A program made the translations under genes and the position numbers. Below are positions 1 through 6,118 of a DNA stretch of 16,929 nucleotides, piece after piece. Each line of letters starts with the position of its first letter. The first letter of the stretch is position 1. The notes beneath the pieces were generated by a model that ran no database searches, was not told where the DNA came from, and saw only the letters and a list, made by a program, of their open reading frames with translations. Source of the stretch: an uncultured Prevotella sp. (lineage in GTDB: Bacteria; Bacteroidota; Bacteroidia; Bacteroidales; Bacteroidaceae); the NCBI GenBank assembly GCA_934202525.1, contig CAKPYB010000055.1, positions 1 through 16,929 of the forward strand, written 5' to 3'.

Positions 1-255
1 TCCTTCAACGAGGATGAATCTCTATACCAGATATGGGAAAAGATGTTGGAAAAACGAGAACACATCTCTATCATCGTAGATGAATACGGATGTCTGAGAG
101 GAGTTGTTTCCATGGAAGACGTAATCGAAACGATGACTGGCGTAGAAATCGTAGATGAAGACGATGTGGCTGTAGACATGCAAGCCTTGGCTAAGGAAAA
201 ATCGCGCATGATGCACCAAGGTGTTGCTTCTGCCATTCCTGGCAGTAAAGCTTAA
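1..255 (+). CDS. CBS-domain membrane protein of the CNNM/CorC (hemolysin-related) family, C-terminal fragment
   Basis: The reading frame is open from base 1 (partial codons begin SFNEDESLYQIW) and stops at 253-255, so only the last 84 residues are present. The segment EHISIIVDEYGCLRGVVSMEDVIE is the second half of a CBS pair as found in DUF21/CNNM transporters: a His-Ile-x-Ile-Val-x-Asp-Glu-Tyr-Gly strand and turn, then a [ST]-x-Glu-Asp-[VI]-[IL]-Glu helix, followed by an acidic DEDDVAVD stretch. Known members are inner-membrane proteins linked to Mg2+/Co2+ efflux or tolerance, with a DUF21 membrane domain upstream of the CBS pair. The protein ends about 35 residues after the CBS motif, so the CorC_HlyC C-terminal domain of many relatives is absent. 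Substrate cannot be judged from this fragment. An internal ATG at 43 is not the start. A terminator-like hairpin follows. Confidence 0.8.
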   Translation, partial: SFNEDESLYQIWEKMLEKREHISIIVDEYGCLRGVVSMEDVIETMTGVEIVDEDDVAVDMQALAKEKSRMMHQGVASAIPGSKA

Positions 256-283
256 TATTTACAGAACATTGCATTTTAACAAG

Positions 284-325
284 AGAGGGTGGGTCATGGA
301 GTTATGCCCCACCCTCTTCTTGTTG
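284..325 (+). terminator. Probable intrinsic terminator of the CBS-domain gene
   Basis: A 10-bp perfect stem AGAGGGTGGG (284-293) pairs with CCCACCCTCT (308-317). An inner imperfect extension (CAT/ATG) sits in the loop. It lies 28 bp after the stop codon and is followed by a modest T-rich run (TTCTTGTTGTT). Confidence 0.6.
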
Positions 326-386
326 TTGGAAGAGATAGGATATGTTGTTGGAAAAGATAGGATATGTTGTTGAGACAGTTAGTATC
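321..386. repeat. 22-bp tandem repeat, about 2.5 copies
   Basis: The unit TGTTGTTGGAAGAGATAGGA + TA occupies 321-342 and is repeated with one substitution at 343-364. A third, degenerating copy starts TGTTGTTGAGA at 365. The repeats lie between the terminator and the palindrome array. No gene overlaps them. Confidence 0.7.
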
Positions 387-392
387 TCCGGT

Positions 393-480
393 CGCACAAC
401 AGCTGTTGTGCGCTTGCATCACAGCTGATATGCACATGCACAACACCTGTTGTGCATGCGGTGGTCAACTGTTATGCGCC
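393..480. repeat. Four palindromic units in exact 22-bp phase
   Basis: The first unit holds a perfect 20-bp palindrome, CGCACAACAGCTGTTGTGCG (393-412). The third unit holds an almost perfect one (435-458: ATGCACAACA-CC-TGTTGTGCAT plus one more pair). Units two (415-436) and four (459-480) are degenerate versions. The right half-site TGTTGTGC or its variant begins at 404, 426, 448 and 470, so the phase is exactly 22 bp, about two helical turns. This is the layout of an operator or iteron cluster for a dimeric DNA-binding protein. The nearest downstream gene encodes the 373-aa protein (ATG at 694). Function is not known. Confidence 0.7.
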
Positions 481-530
481 AACAATACAGAGTCTTTCTC
501 ACCTTTTGACCTGTAAACTATTAAAAAGTC

Positions 531-560
531 GGTCTTTTTTTACAAGTAAGACCATTTTTT
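531..560 (+). terminator. Weak hairpin with T-tract, possible terminator
   Basis: GGTCTT (531-536) pairs with AAGACC (548-553) and is followed by ATTTTTTG. A flanking A-run at 524-528 makes it roughly symmetrical. It lies upstream of the promoter at 622-653 and would insulate the 373-aa gene from upstream transcription. Confidence 0.4.
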
Positions 561-621
561 GTGATTTTTCAGCAAACAAAACCATAAAATATACTCTGAT
601 GTTCAAATAGTTAGCCAAAAA

Positions 622-653
622 TTTGGAGAATAGAATATTTTTTCTTACCTTTG
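622..653 (+). promoter_or_regulatory. Bacteroidetes-type promoter of the 373-aa protein gene
   Basis: The -33 element TTTG is at 622-625 and the -7 element TACCTTTG (TAnnTTTG) at 646-653, with a 20-bp spacer. The predicted start of transcription is around 660, leaving a leader of about 35 nt before the ATG at 694. Confidence 0.8.
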
Positions 654-693
654 CAAATGAAAGATTTGAATTCAATTTTTTACAAAATATAGC

Positions 694-1815
694 ATGTATC
701 AAGATTTAGATTTTACTGATAACAATCACTATCAGGAAGATTATATAGATTCGCCGGTTGATGATTTCGACTGGATGCCTAATTTATTTGCCAAGCTCGC
801 AAATCACCTGCGAACTTCAACTTCTGCTGATGTTATCAGACTGGGAACCATCGGCTGCATCAGAAACCATGAGCCGGGAGATGATTCACTTCTCCAATGG
901 GAAGAAGTAGAAACAATGCGTCGCTATATAGATAGCGTTAACAGAGGCTTGGGTGCACCGGAAGATCCCACACTCCAGCAGTTGCTCCATTCTACAGAAT
1001 GGACTAACTATGGTATTTTTACCATGAACTTTATCTCGGATAAGAACCTCGACTATAAAGGAATCTGTGAGGTTGAAAATACAAATCTCTCATACGCCAG
1101 CATGGCTTTTTTAATTGCTCTGGTAAAAGGGATGAGTATGATTAATCTCAAACATCCTTCAGCAAAGGGAGAAAACAATCATATTTTCACATACGTAATT
1201 CCAAGTCAATTCTCCACCTTCTCCTTTGCTTCATTCCTCAATGTGGCCAATGCACGTCTCGCTAACAAAGAAGATATTTCTGAACAGGAGATTGAAGAGT
1301 TGACCCAACTTGCTTTCAAGAGTCGCTACTGGAAACAAGAGACCTCACTCAAGAGTAAAGACAGCGAGTTGTTCATCTATGTCCTCAAGAACATCATTTC
1401 GGAAATTCTGGGACTGAAGCTTGACATCAATGCGGAATCCTTTGCCAAACAGGCAAAGAAGGAAGAAAAAAAGACTGTCACTCAAACTGTAGATAACTAT
1501 AAGAAGAAGGAGAAGAAGGAAAAGAAAAAAGAAAAGACTATCCTGAAAGATAATTCCAAACCTTCTTTGGCATCTACGATGGTAAAAGTCTTAACAGAGG
1601 AGTCCCTCCCGCAAACCAAAGAGAGTCTCATTGATAAGACTATGCAACTCTATCCTACTCTCAAGATAAACTGTTTCAACACCACCCTATCAAGACTCCA
1701 TAAAAATGAAGTACTGAATTATTATAATGGTGGACTGATTGGAATAAAAGGCAAAAGATACGGAAGAGGCTACAAGATAGTTAGCCGTTTACATAAACAT
1801 AAGGAAACAGATTAA
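694..1815 (+). CDS. Unrecognised 373-aa protein with Lys-rich linker and possible C-terminal winged helix
   Basis: I do not recognise the family. The protein has no signal peptide or membrane segment, so it is probably cytoplasmic. Three parts are visible. Residues 1-250 form an acidic-start globular region containing DNHYQEDYIDSPVDDFDW and a hydrophobic helix near 134-150. Residues about 252-285 are an extremely Lys/Glu-rich linker (KKKEKKEKKKEK). Residues about 290-360 have a helix-helix-helix-wing pattern (SLASTMVKVL, then LIDKTMQLYP, CFNTTLSRLHKNEVLNYYNG, GGLIGIKG) suggesting a winged-helix DNA-binding domain; this is my inference from pattern only. The gene is a single unit with a strong promoter at 622-653 and a strong terminator at 1827-1885. 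A 22-bp palindrome array lies 214 bp upstream of its ATG, and the replicon module begins about 320 bp downstream. It could be an accessory DNA-binding protein of that replicon, which is not demonstrated. Confidence 0.75.
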   Translation: MYQDLDFTDNNHYQEDYIDSPVDDFDWMPNLFAKLANHLRTSTSADVIRLGTIGCIRNHEPGDDSLLQWEEVETMRRYIDSVNRGLGAPEDPTLQQLLHSTEWTNYGIFTMNFISDKNLDYKGICEVENTNLSYASMAFLIALVKGMSMINLKHPSAKGENNHIFTYVIPSQFSTFSFASFLNVANARLANKEDISEQEIEELTQLAFKSRYWKQETSLKSKDSELFIYVLKNIISEILGLKLDINAESFAKQAKKEEKKTVTQTVDNYKKKEKKEKKKEKTILKDNSKPSLASTMVKVLTEESLPQTKESLIDKTMQLYPTLKINCFNTTLSRLHKNEVLNYYNGGLIGIKGKRYGRGYKIVSRLHKHKETD

Positions 1816-1826
1816 GGCTAAATTTT

Positions 1827-1885
1827 GTGCCAAGAAAATCCAAAGGCTAAAAGACCATTGGGTTTTCTTGGCACTATTTTTTCTA
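1827..1885 (+). terminator. Strong intrinsic terminator of the 373-aa protein gene
   Basis: A 17-bp stem, GTGCCAAGAAAATCCAA (1827-1843) against TTGGGTTTTCTTGGCAC (1858-1874), has one G-T wobble and a 14-nt loop. TATTTTTTCT follows. It starts 11 bp after the stop codon. Confidence 0.9.
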
Positions 1886-1886
1886 G

Positions 1887-2042
1887 AAAGTTTGCAAGAA
1901 TTTTCCATCAGGCGCAAACAGTTCATTCCTGACCTCAAAAGTTGATGGCTCTGGTTTCACGTTGGACCATGACTGGTATAACCATCATAGAACTTGTGAA
2001 TGCGGTGAGAACTTACTTGAAAGCAGTTCAATGACAAAATAA
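1887..2042 (+). pseudogene. Possible decayed gene fragment (tentative)
   Basis: A short frame without an ATG runs from just after a stop at 1884-1886 to TAA at 2040-2042. It reads ...KVDGSGFTLDHDW followed by YNHHRTCECGENLLE, a composition (His, Trp, CxC) more protein-like than the AT-rich DNA around it. I cannot name a parent family. It lies between the terminator at 1827-1885 and the first iteron at 2133. It may equally be chance; nothing else is evident in this 250-bp gap. Confidence 0.2.
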
Positions 2043-2132
2043 TAACCTAAAAGAGAAACTTACTTGTAGTTTTTCCGTCAATTAGTCAATTCTACAATTA
2101 GACAATTAAGAATTTGATTCTCTATAAGGAGA

Positions 2133-2470
2133 AAACCACAAAACTGTTTACCTAAAACCAAAAAACTACGCATAAACCACAAAGTTGTTTACCAAAAATC
2201 ACTGCATTTTGTAGCACAAACCACATTTTTGTTTACCTAAACCACTATTCTATTTACCTAAACCACATAACTGTTTACCTGAAACCACTATTTTGTTTAC
2301 CAGAAACCACAAAACTGTTTACCTATCCTAGTAAAAAGCAGTTGCTCCTCTTTAGGTAAATAGAAATGTGGTTTTTACCTAGTAAAATTCATGAGAAAAA
2401 CAGGTAAACAGAAATGTGGTTTATGAGAAAAATCGATGAACGTTCTGCCAGGTAAACAGTTTTGTGGTTT
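2133..2470. repeat. Iteron cluster A: seven direct and three inverted 20-bp iterons
   Basis: The iteron is AAACCACAAAACTGTTTACC or close variants. Direct copies start at 2133, 2174, 2218, 2239, 2260, 2282 and 2304. Two decayed copies at about 2155 and 2196 fill the gaps, so the spacing is 21-22 bp (two helical turns). Inverted copies (GGTAAACAG...TGTGGTTT) start at 2355, 2403 and 2451, exactly 48 bp apart. These are binding sites expected for the Rep_3 initiator encoded at 2971-4266. With the DnaA box at 2563 and cluster B, this is the best candidate for the replication origin. Confidence 0.9.
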
Positions 2471-2562
2471 TTAAATTCTTATTCAATTGCTACTAAAGAA
2501 AGAATCAAAATGTCTAGACAACTCCTTTAGGCGTTTCACATAACATACTAATATACTGATAG

Positions 2563-2571
2563 TTATACACA
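2563..2571 (+). promoter_or_regulatory. Probable DnaA box between iteron clusters A and B
   Basis: TTATACACA matches the DnaA-box consensus TTATNCACA at every defined position. It lies in the non-coding gap between the two iteron clusters, the usual place for a host DnaA site in iteron replicons. Only one clear copy was found. Confidence 0.55.
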
Positions 2572-2640
2572 TACTCAAATTGTATTCAGGTGCCGGATTT
2601 CAAATAGAATAAGATAAAAAATAGTATCTTATCAAGATAA

Positions 2641-2909
2641 AAACCACAAAACTGTTTACCAGAAACCACTATTTTGTTTACCTGAAACCACTATTCTGTT
2701 TACCAAAAACCACAAAACTGTTTACCTAAGAATAAAAGACTGATATAAAAATGATATAACTTGTTACATATCAAATTATAACACGGATTTGGTAAATAAT
2801 TAATATAACCTCAAAATGGAATGAATTATATACATGACATTTCAGGTAAACAGTTTTGTGGTTTTGATGATAAGCCATTCTTAAAAGTAGGTAAACAGAA
2901 ATGTGGTTT
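2641..2909. repeat. Iteron cluster B: four direct and two inverted iterons flanking an AT-rich block
   Basis: Direct copies start at 2641, 2663, 2685 and 2707 with exact 22-bp spacing. Inverted copies start at 2845 and 2890. The 118 bp between them (2727-2844) is very AT-rich, with repeated TGATATAA words, and could be a DNA-unwinding element. Just upstream, AAGATA/TATCTT/AAGATA (2611-2639) forms a small inverted repeat. The arrangement, direct array then AT-rich spacer then inverted copies, is the same as in clusters A and C. Confidence 0.9.
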
Positions 2910-2953
2910 TACATACTAAAAAGAGGAAGTACGGTACTCCCCTACTTCCTCTT
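2910..2953 (-). terminator. Intrinsic terminator of the rep gene
   Basis: An 11-bp perfect stem, AAGAGGAAGTA (2921-2931) against TACTTCCTCTT (2943-2953), has an 11-nt loop. On the minus strand the stem is followed by TTTTAGTATG. It begins 18 bp after the rep stop codon. Confidence 0.8.
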
Positions 2954-2970
2954 CTGCTTTCTTGTTCTAC

Positions 2971-4266
2971 TTAGCCTCTATAGAATACAGGCATGAATGA
3001 ACCGACACAGTCAAAAAATTCTTGTGCCAGCCTTTCAAGACCCGATGTTTTCAATGCAGCAAAATCATCATCACTAGCAGCAATACAGAATCTGTCATTC
3101 TTGATTCCTATGAATTTGCATCTGCCCAACAGGGCTTGCTGACTGGTATCCTGTACCATCGAAATAAACTGATTCCATTGCTCAAAACCTTGAGTCGTGT
3201 CTACTTCTATCTTCTTGTCAGGATTCTGATATACATGCGCAAAAAGATCTCCCTGCTGCGTGGCATCATCAGATGTTTTCTTTCCCCTATTACGGTTTAT
3301 TTTTTCATTCAGACGACGAGCAATATCTGCATCTTTATCTCCGATATGATTGATACCTACATCCGTCCGCTTGATATGGAAGATAACATATTCAGGATCT
3401 CCCTTATGCTTTCCGTTCCGATAAATAAAGTCTTCTTCAGAAAATTCATCAAATACGATATCTGTCTCACTGCGACTAGCCATTCTGTTGAGATCTTCCC
3501 TTACCACATCGAGTACCTGTTTTCTGAATTGCGAGAATTTAGGATATTTATTCATCACAGGCTCCCCCTTGTCGTCAAGCAGAATATTGCCATGTTCATC
3601 AAGTTCTACCAGACCCAAATACTGTTTCATCGGCAAAAACTCAACCTTAACATCCAAGCTCTTGTCTAGTCCCATCTGACGAAGCAGATATATATAGAGT
3701 CGAGGTGTATTCACCTTCTTGGAATATTTAGCAATCATGGAGATATGGTGAATATATCCCTGACGCATGTCAAAAAGGCTCATGGTGAGTTTTGGATCTA
3801 TCTCAAGTATTACTTCACCCTTGATGCGTTCTACTTTCTCACCGTCGCTCTTTGTATAGCCTTTCTGCGTTGTCGGAATCTCGATGTTTGAAAATACGTG
3901 CTGTATCTTCTCTGTCTTGCTATCCGTCTTTACACGCACCGACAGGTTGAGGATATCGTTCTTCAGCGTATCACGCAGATTCTTATAATTATGAAACTCC
4001 GTTGATACCTGAAAATCCTTGATGTCTATTTTGATGGGCGGAATCTCCATAACAGCATGCTCTATTCCTTTCTCGAAAAGATAGTCGGAGCGTGCATCTC
4101 CAAGCACTCTCTTCTCGGTAAAATACTCTTCAACATACTTCTGCAGATGGGTACTTGCAACCATCAATATGTTTTGTTGCAATAATGTATATTGCTTATC
4201 CAATTTTGTCAGCGAAAAAGGTGTGTTAATCCACACCAGATTCTTGTTTCCTTTTGGTTCACTCAT
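2971..4266 (-). CDS. Rep_3/RepB-family replication initiator protein
   Basis: This 431-aa protein is an iteron-binding plasmid-type initiator. Two winged helices are recognisable. WH1 covers about residues 10-150 (NTPFSLTKLDKQYTLLQQNIL at the start), and WH2 about 165-280, with PRLYIYLLRQMGLD (188-201) and YPKFSQFRKQVLDVVREDLN (241-260), both typical of Rep_3. An acidic insert (about 221-239) interrupts WH2. A linker holds QGDLF (338-342), close to the sliding-clamp-binding pentapeptide QL[SD]LF. Residues 356-431 form an extra C-terminal domain with a DnaA domain-I-like pattern. An in-frame ATG at 4299 exists, but the extra 11 residues would be encoded by iteron DNA, so I choose ATG 4264-4266. 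The start lies 4 bp from a seven-iteron array, which implies autorepression by Rep. Length exceeds typical Rep_3 proteins because of the tail. Confidence 0.9.
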   Translation of the reverse strand: MSEPKGNKNLVWINTPFSLTKLDKQYTLLQQNILMVASTHLQKYVEEYFTEKRVLGDARSDYLFEKGIEHAVMEIPPIKIDIKDFQVSTEFHNYKNLRDTLKNDILNLSVRVKTDSKTEKIQHVFSNIEIPTTQKGYTKSDGEKVERIKGEVILEIDPKLTMSLFDMRQGYIHHISMIAKYSKKVNTPRLYIYLLRQMGLDKSLDVKVEFLPMKQYLGLVELDEHGNILLDDKGEPVMNKYPKFSQFRKQVLDVVREDLNRMASRSETDIVFDEFSEEDFIYRNGKHKGDPEYVIFHIKRTDVGINHIGDKDADIARRLNEKINRNRGKKTSDDATQQGDLFAHVYQNPDKKIEVDTTQGFEQWNQFISMVQDTSQQALLGRCKFIGIKNDRFCIAASDDDFAALKTSGLERLAQEFFDCVGSFMPVFYRG

Positions 4267-4270
4267 ATAA

Positions 4271-4607
4271 AAACCACATTTCTGTTTACCATAAACCACA
4301 AAGTTGTTTACCTAAAACCACTTTTTTATTTACTTAAAACCACATAAATATTTACCCGAAACCACCAAGCTATTTACCATAAACCATATTCCTATTTACC
4401 TAAAACCACTTTTCTATTTACCATTTCAAATATAACTCATTATTAATCAAGCTATTATGCTTTCTGTAATAAATAAGAGATATATAATTTATTATAAAGA
4501 ATAATCTATAATTATCATTCTTTTGGTAAACAAAAATGTGGTTTTTGTAGGAACTTATACCTTATTTTTAAGCTTAACGCTTTTTTAGGTAAACAGTTTT
4601 GTGGTTT
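4271..4607. repeat. Iteron cluster C: seven direct and two inverted iterons upstream of rep
   Basis: Direct copies start at 4271, 4293, 4315, 4337, 4359, 4381 and 4403, all exactly 22 bp apart. The middle ones are the most degenerate. Inverted copies start at 4525 and 4588. The 102 bp between (4423-4524) is almost pure A/T. On the minus strand a -7-like TATATTTG lies at 4434-4427, without a clear -33, just upstream of the direct array. Rep bound here would therefore sit between promoter and start codon. The cluster probably serves rep autoregulation and possibly as a further origin. Confidence 0.9.
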
Positions 4608-4637
4608 TCACCCTTTTAATAACTACTTTTTGTTTGC

Positions 4638-4937
4638 TTACTTTTTCAAGTAATCCATCAGGATATTGTAGAGCAGGTTTTCCTGTGGGATATCATCTGA
4701 GAGGCATTTCATCTTCAGGAGAAGGAGTTCTTCCTTGTTAAGATATGTAGCCACACTCGTTCTAGTGCGTCTTTCCTCTGCAGTCCAGTAACTTTTTCTC
4801 TTGCGACCACCTTTAGATATATTTTTATCCTCTTCGCTTTTTGCCATTTCTGTGTTTAATAAACTTGGTCGGTCGTTCATACCCATATTTTCAAGAGACT
4901 CACCAATTTCTTCTAAATTTCTTTTTGCTACAGCCAT
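4638..4937 (-). CDS. Small ribbon-helix-helix protein, candidate ParG-like centromere-binding partner of ParA
   Basis: This is a 99-aa basic protein. Residues 1-50 look flexible and charged and end in GGRKRK. Residues 58-97 fit a ribbon-helix-helix fold: a short strand (RTRTSVATYL), helix A (NKEELLLLKMKCL), a turn (SDDIP) and helix B (QENLLYNILMDYL). The gene follows parA in the same direction, 69 bp after its stop codon, and no promoter is apparent between them. Known type Ib partition systems pair a short ParA with a small RHH protein that has a mobile N-terminal tail; the RHH protein binds short phased repeats and represses the operon. The order parA then RHH gene, with an 8-bp-phased repeat array upstream, fits that design. 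The family is inferred from fold pattern and context, so it could be another kind of RHH regulator. Confidence 0.7.
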   Translation of the reverse strand: MAVAKRNLEEIGESLENMGMNDRPSLLNTEMAKSEEDKNISKGGRKRKSYWTAEERRTRTSVATYLNKEELLLLKMKCLSDDIPQENLLYNILMDYLKK

Positions 4938-5006
4938 AATTCTTATATTTTATAAGTTTATCTTCTTTTGTTTTATTATTACATGTTTCAACCTACCCTA
5001 CCAAGA

Positions 5007-5837
5007 TTAGATTTTGATGTTGAACATGCGCTTGATAGCAATTTCGTAATCGATACCTGTACTTGAGTAAGGTGCATATTCGAATATGCTTTGTCCGTGT
5101 GCCTGAGCTTCCAGGAACTTTACTGAGCGTCGGATACGGCAAGGCAGAATTAAGTCGCCATGTTTTTCGCCTAAAAGTTTGCTCAACTGCTTGGTAATCT
5201 TGGTTCTTTCATCTACCATAACTGGCAGGAGTCCAAGTAATTCCAAATTATCGTTCATGTGGAACTCTTTCACTTCATCCATTACGCTGAGTACTTCACT
5301 TACTCCTTTGACAGATAATGCTTCCATCTGTACTGGAATCAAAATCTTGCTCGCAGCAACCAAAGCATTATAAGTGTTCTTGGAAAGTGCTGGAGGACAG
5401 TCGATGAAAATGTAGTCGAAATCATCAAATACGTTTTTCAGTCCTTCTCCTGTCATGTCATGGCAATCGTTGTCTTGCAAGCATCCCAGTAATACCGTGT
5501 AGCTCTTCATCTGTTCTCTCAGTGAAGGGCCTCCAGGAAGGTGTTGTTCTATATTTTCCATCTGAGCAGATCCTGGAACTGCATATACCCCATTTTTACA
5601 TTTGTAGACTGGCACACCACTCTGTTTGCACATGGCGTTGTATATGTTATCATATTCGTTATCTCTCACTCCGAAAAGCGAAGAGAGGTTGCATTGTGGG
5701 TCTAAGTCAATTACCAGAACCCTGAGATTGTGATTCAACCGGACTATGCCAGAAGCCAGAGACTGCACAGTAGCCGTCTTGCCTACTCCACCCTTGTTGT
5801 TCACTACTGCAACAATTTCCTGTAGTTCATGTTTCAT
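5007..5837 (-). CDS. parA: ParA/Soj-type partition ATPase, short (type Ib-like)
   Basis: This is a 276-aa cytoplasmic Walker-type ATPase. The deviant Walker A motif KGGVGKT is at residues 15-21, with the signature lysine K15. The switch region VLVIDLDPQCNLSSLFG and the Walker B strand DYIFIDCPPAL are present. It has no N-terminal helix-turn-helix domain, which separates it from P1-type (Ia) ParA and puts it with short ParAs whose operon repressor is the partner protein. Such proteins polymerise or form gradients on nucleoid DNA and position or segregate the replicon bound through its centromere protein. The following gene encodes a small RHH protein and the rep gene lies beyond it on the same strand. 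The start ATG is at 5835-5837. Octamer repeats overlap its probable promoter, which suggests autorepression by the RHH partner. Confidence 0.92.
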   Translation of the reverse strand: MKHELQEIVAVVNNKGGVGKTATVQSLASGIVRLNHNLRVLVIDLDPQCNLSSLFGVRDNEYDNIYNAMCKQSGVPVYKCKNGVYAVPGSAQMENIEQHLPGGPSLREQMKSYTVLLGCLQDNDCHDMTGEGLKNVFDDFDYIFIDCPPALSKNTYNALVAASKILIPVQMEALSVKGVSEVLSVMDEVKEFHMNDNLELLGLLPVMVDERTKITKQLSKLLGEKHGDLILPCRIRRSVKFLEAQAHGQSIFEYAPYSSTGIDYEIAIKRMFNIKI

Positions 5838-5908
5838 ATTTCTTTTTTCCTTATTTCACGTTATTGTTTAATATAATTTACATATATTAGAATTGCTGGC
5901 AATTAGAA

Positions 5909-5988
5909 TAAACGGATTGATTTATATTCTTTCGTTCGGAAAGACTAAAAGTCTTATTTCTGGATTATCTAATGTTCTTTTGTTCTAA
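5909..5988. repeat. 8-bp-phased octamer block I, overlapping the parA promoter region
   Basis: Ten consecutive octamers from 5909 keep the phase. Eight of ten have C at position 5, for example TAAACGGA (5909), AAGACTAA (5941), TTATCTAA (5965) and TGTTCTAA (5981). C is otherwise rare in this AT-rich DNA. Two of them form a hairpin-like pair, AAGACTaaAAGTCTT (5941-5955). The block lies directly downstream of the candidate -7 box at 6005-5998, so a protein bound here would block parA transcription. Confidence 0.6.
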
Positions 5989-5997
5989 TATTGGTTG

Positions 5998-6005
5998 CAA
6001 AAATA
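5998..6005 (-). promoter_or_regulatory. parA: Candidate -7 box of the parA operon
   Basis: On the minus strand the sequence TATTTTTG fits TAnnTTTG. No good -33 TTTG was found at the expected distance (near 6025), so the promoter may be weak or need help. It would give a leader of about 150 nt carrying octamer block I. Confidence 0.4.
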
Positions 6006-6118
6006 GCCAAAATAGTTGATATAAAAGAATTTATCTTCTTATTTCTTTGTAAATATCCTTTTTTTTATACTTTTCTAACAATCTTCATGAAGAATAAGCA
6101 TCACTTCGAATGTATTAC

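Noticed and set aside
3022..3669. 215-aa open frame on the plus strand
   Set aside because: It is antisense to the Rep_3 initiator, has no recognisable domain, and its residues follow the complement of the rep codons.
4267..4299. N-terminal extension of the rep gene (MVYGKQKCGFY)
   Set aside because: It would be translated from iteron DNA; the downstream ATG followed by SEPKG fits better.
2133..4607. Regular short repeats that might suggest a CRISPR array
   Set aside because: The 20-bp repeats are separated by only 1-2 bp in the direct arrays and also occur inverted. There are no unique spacers and no cas genes, so they are iterons.
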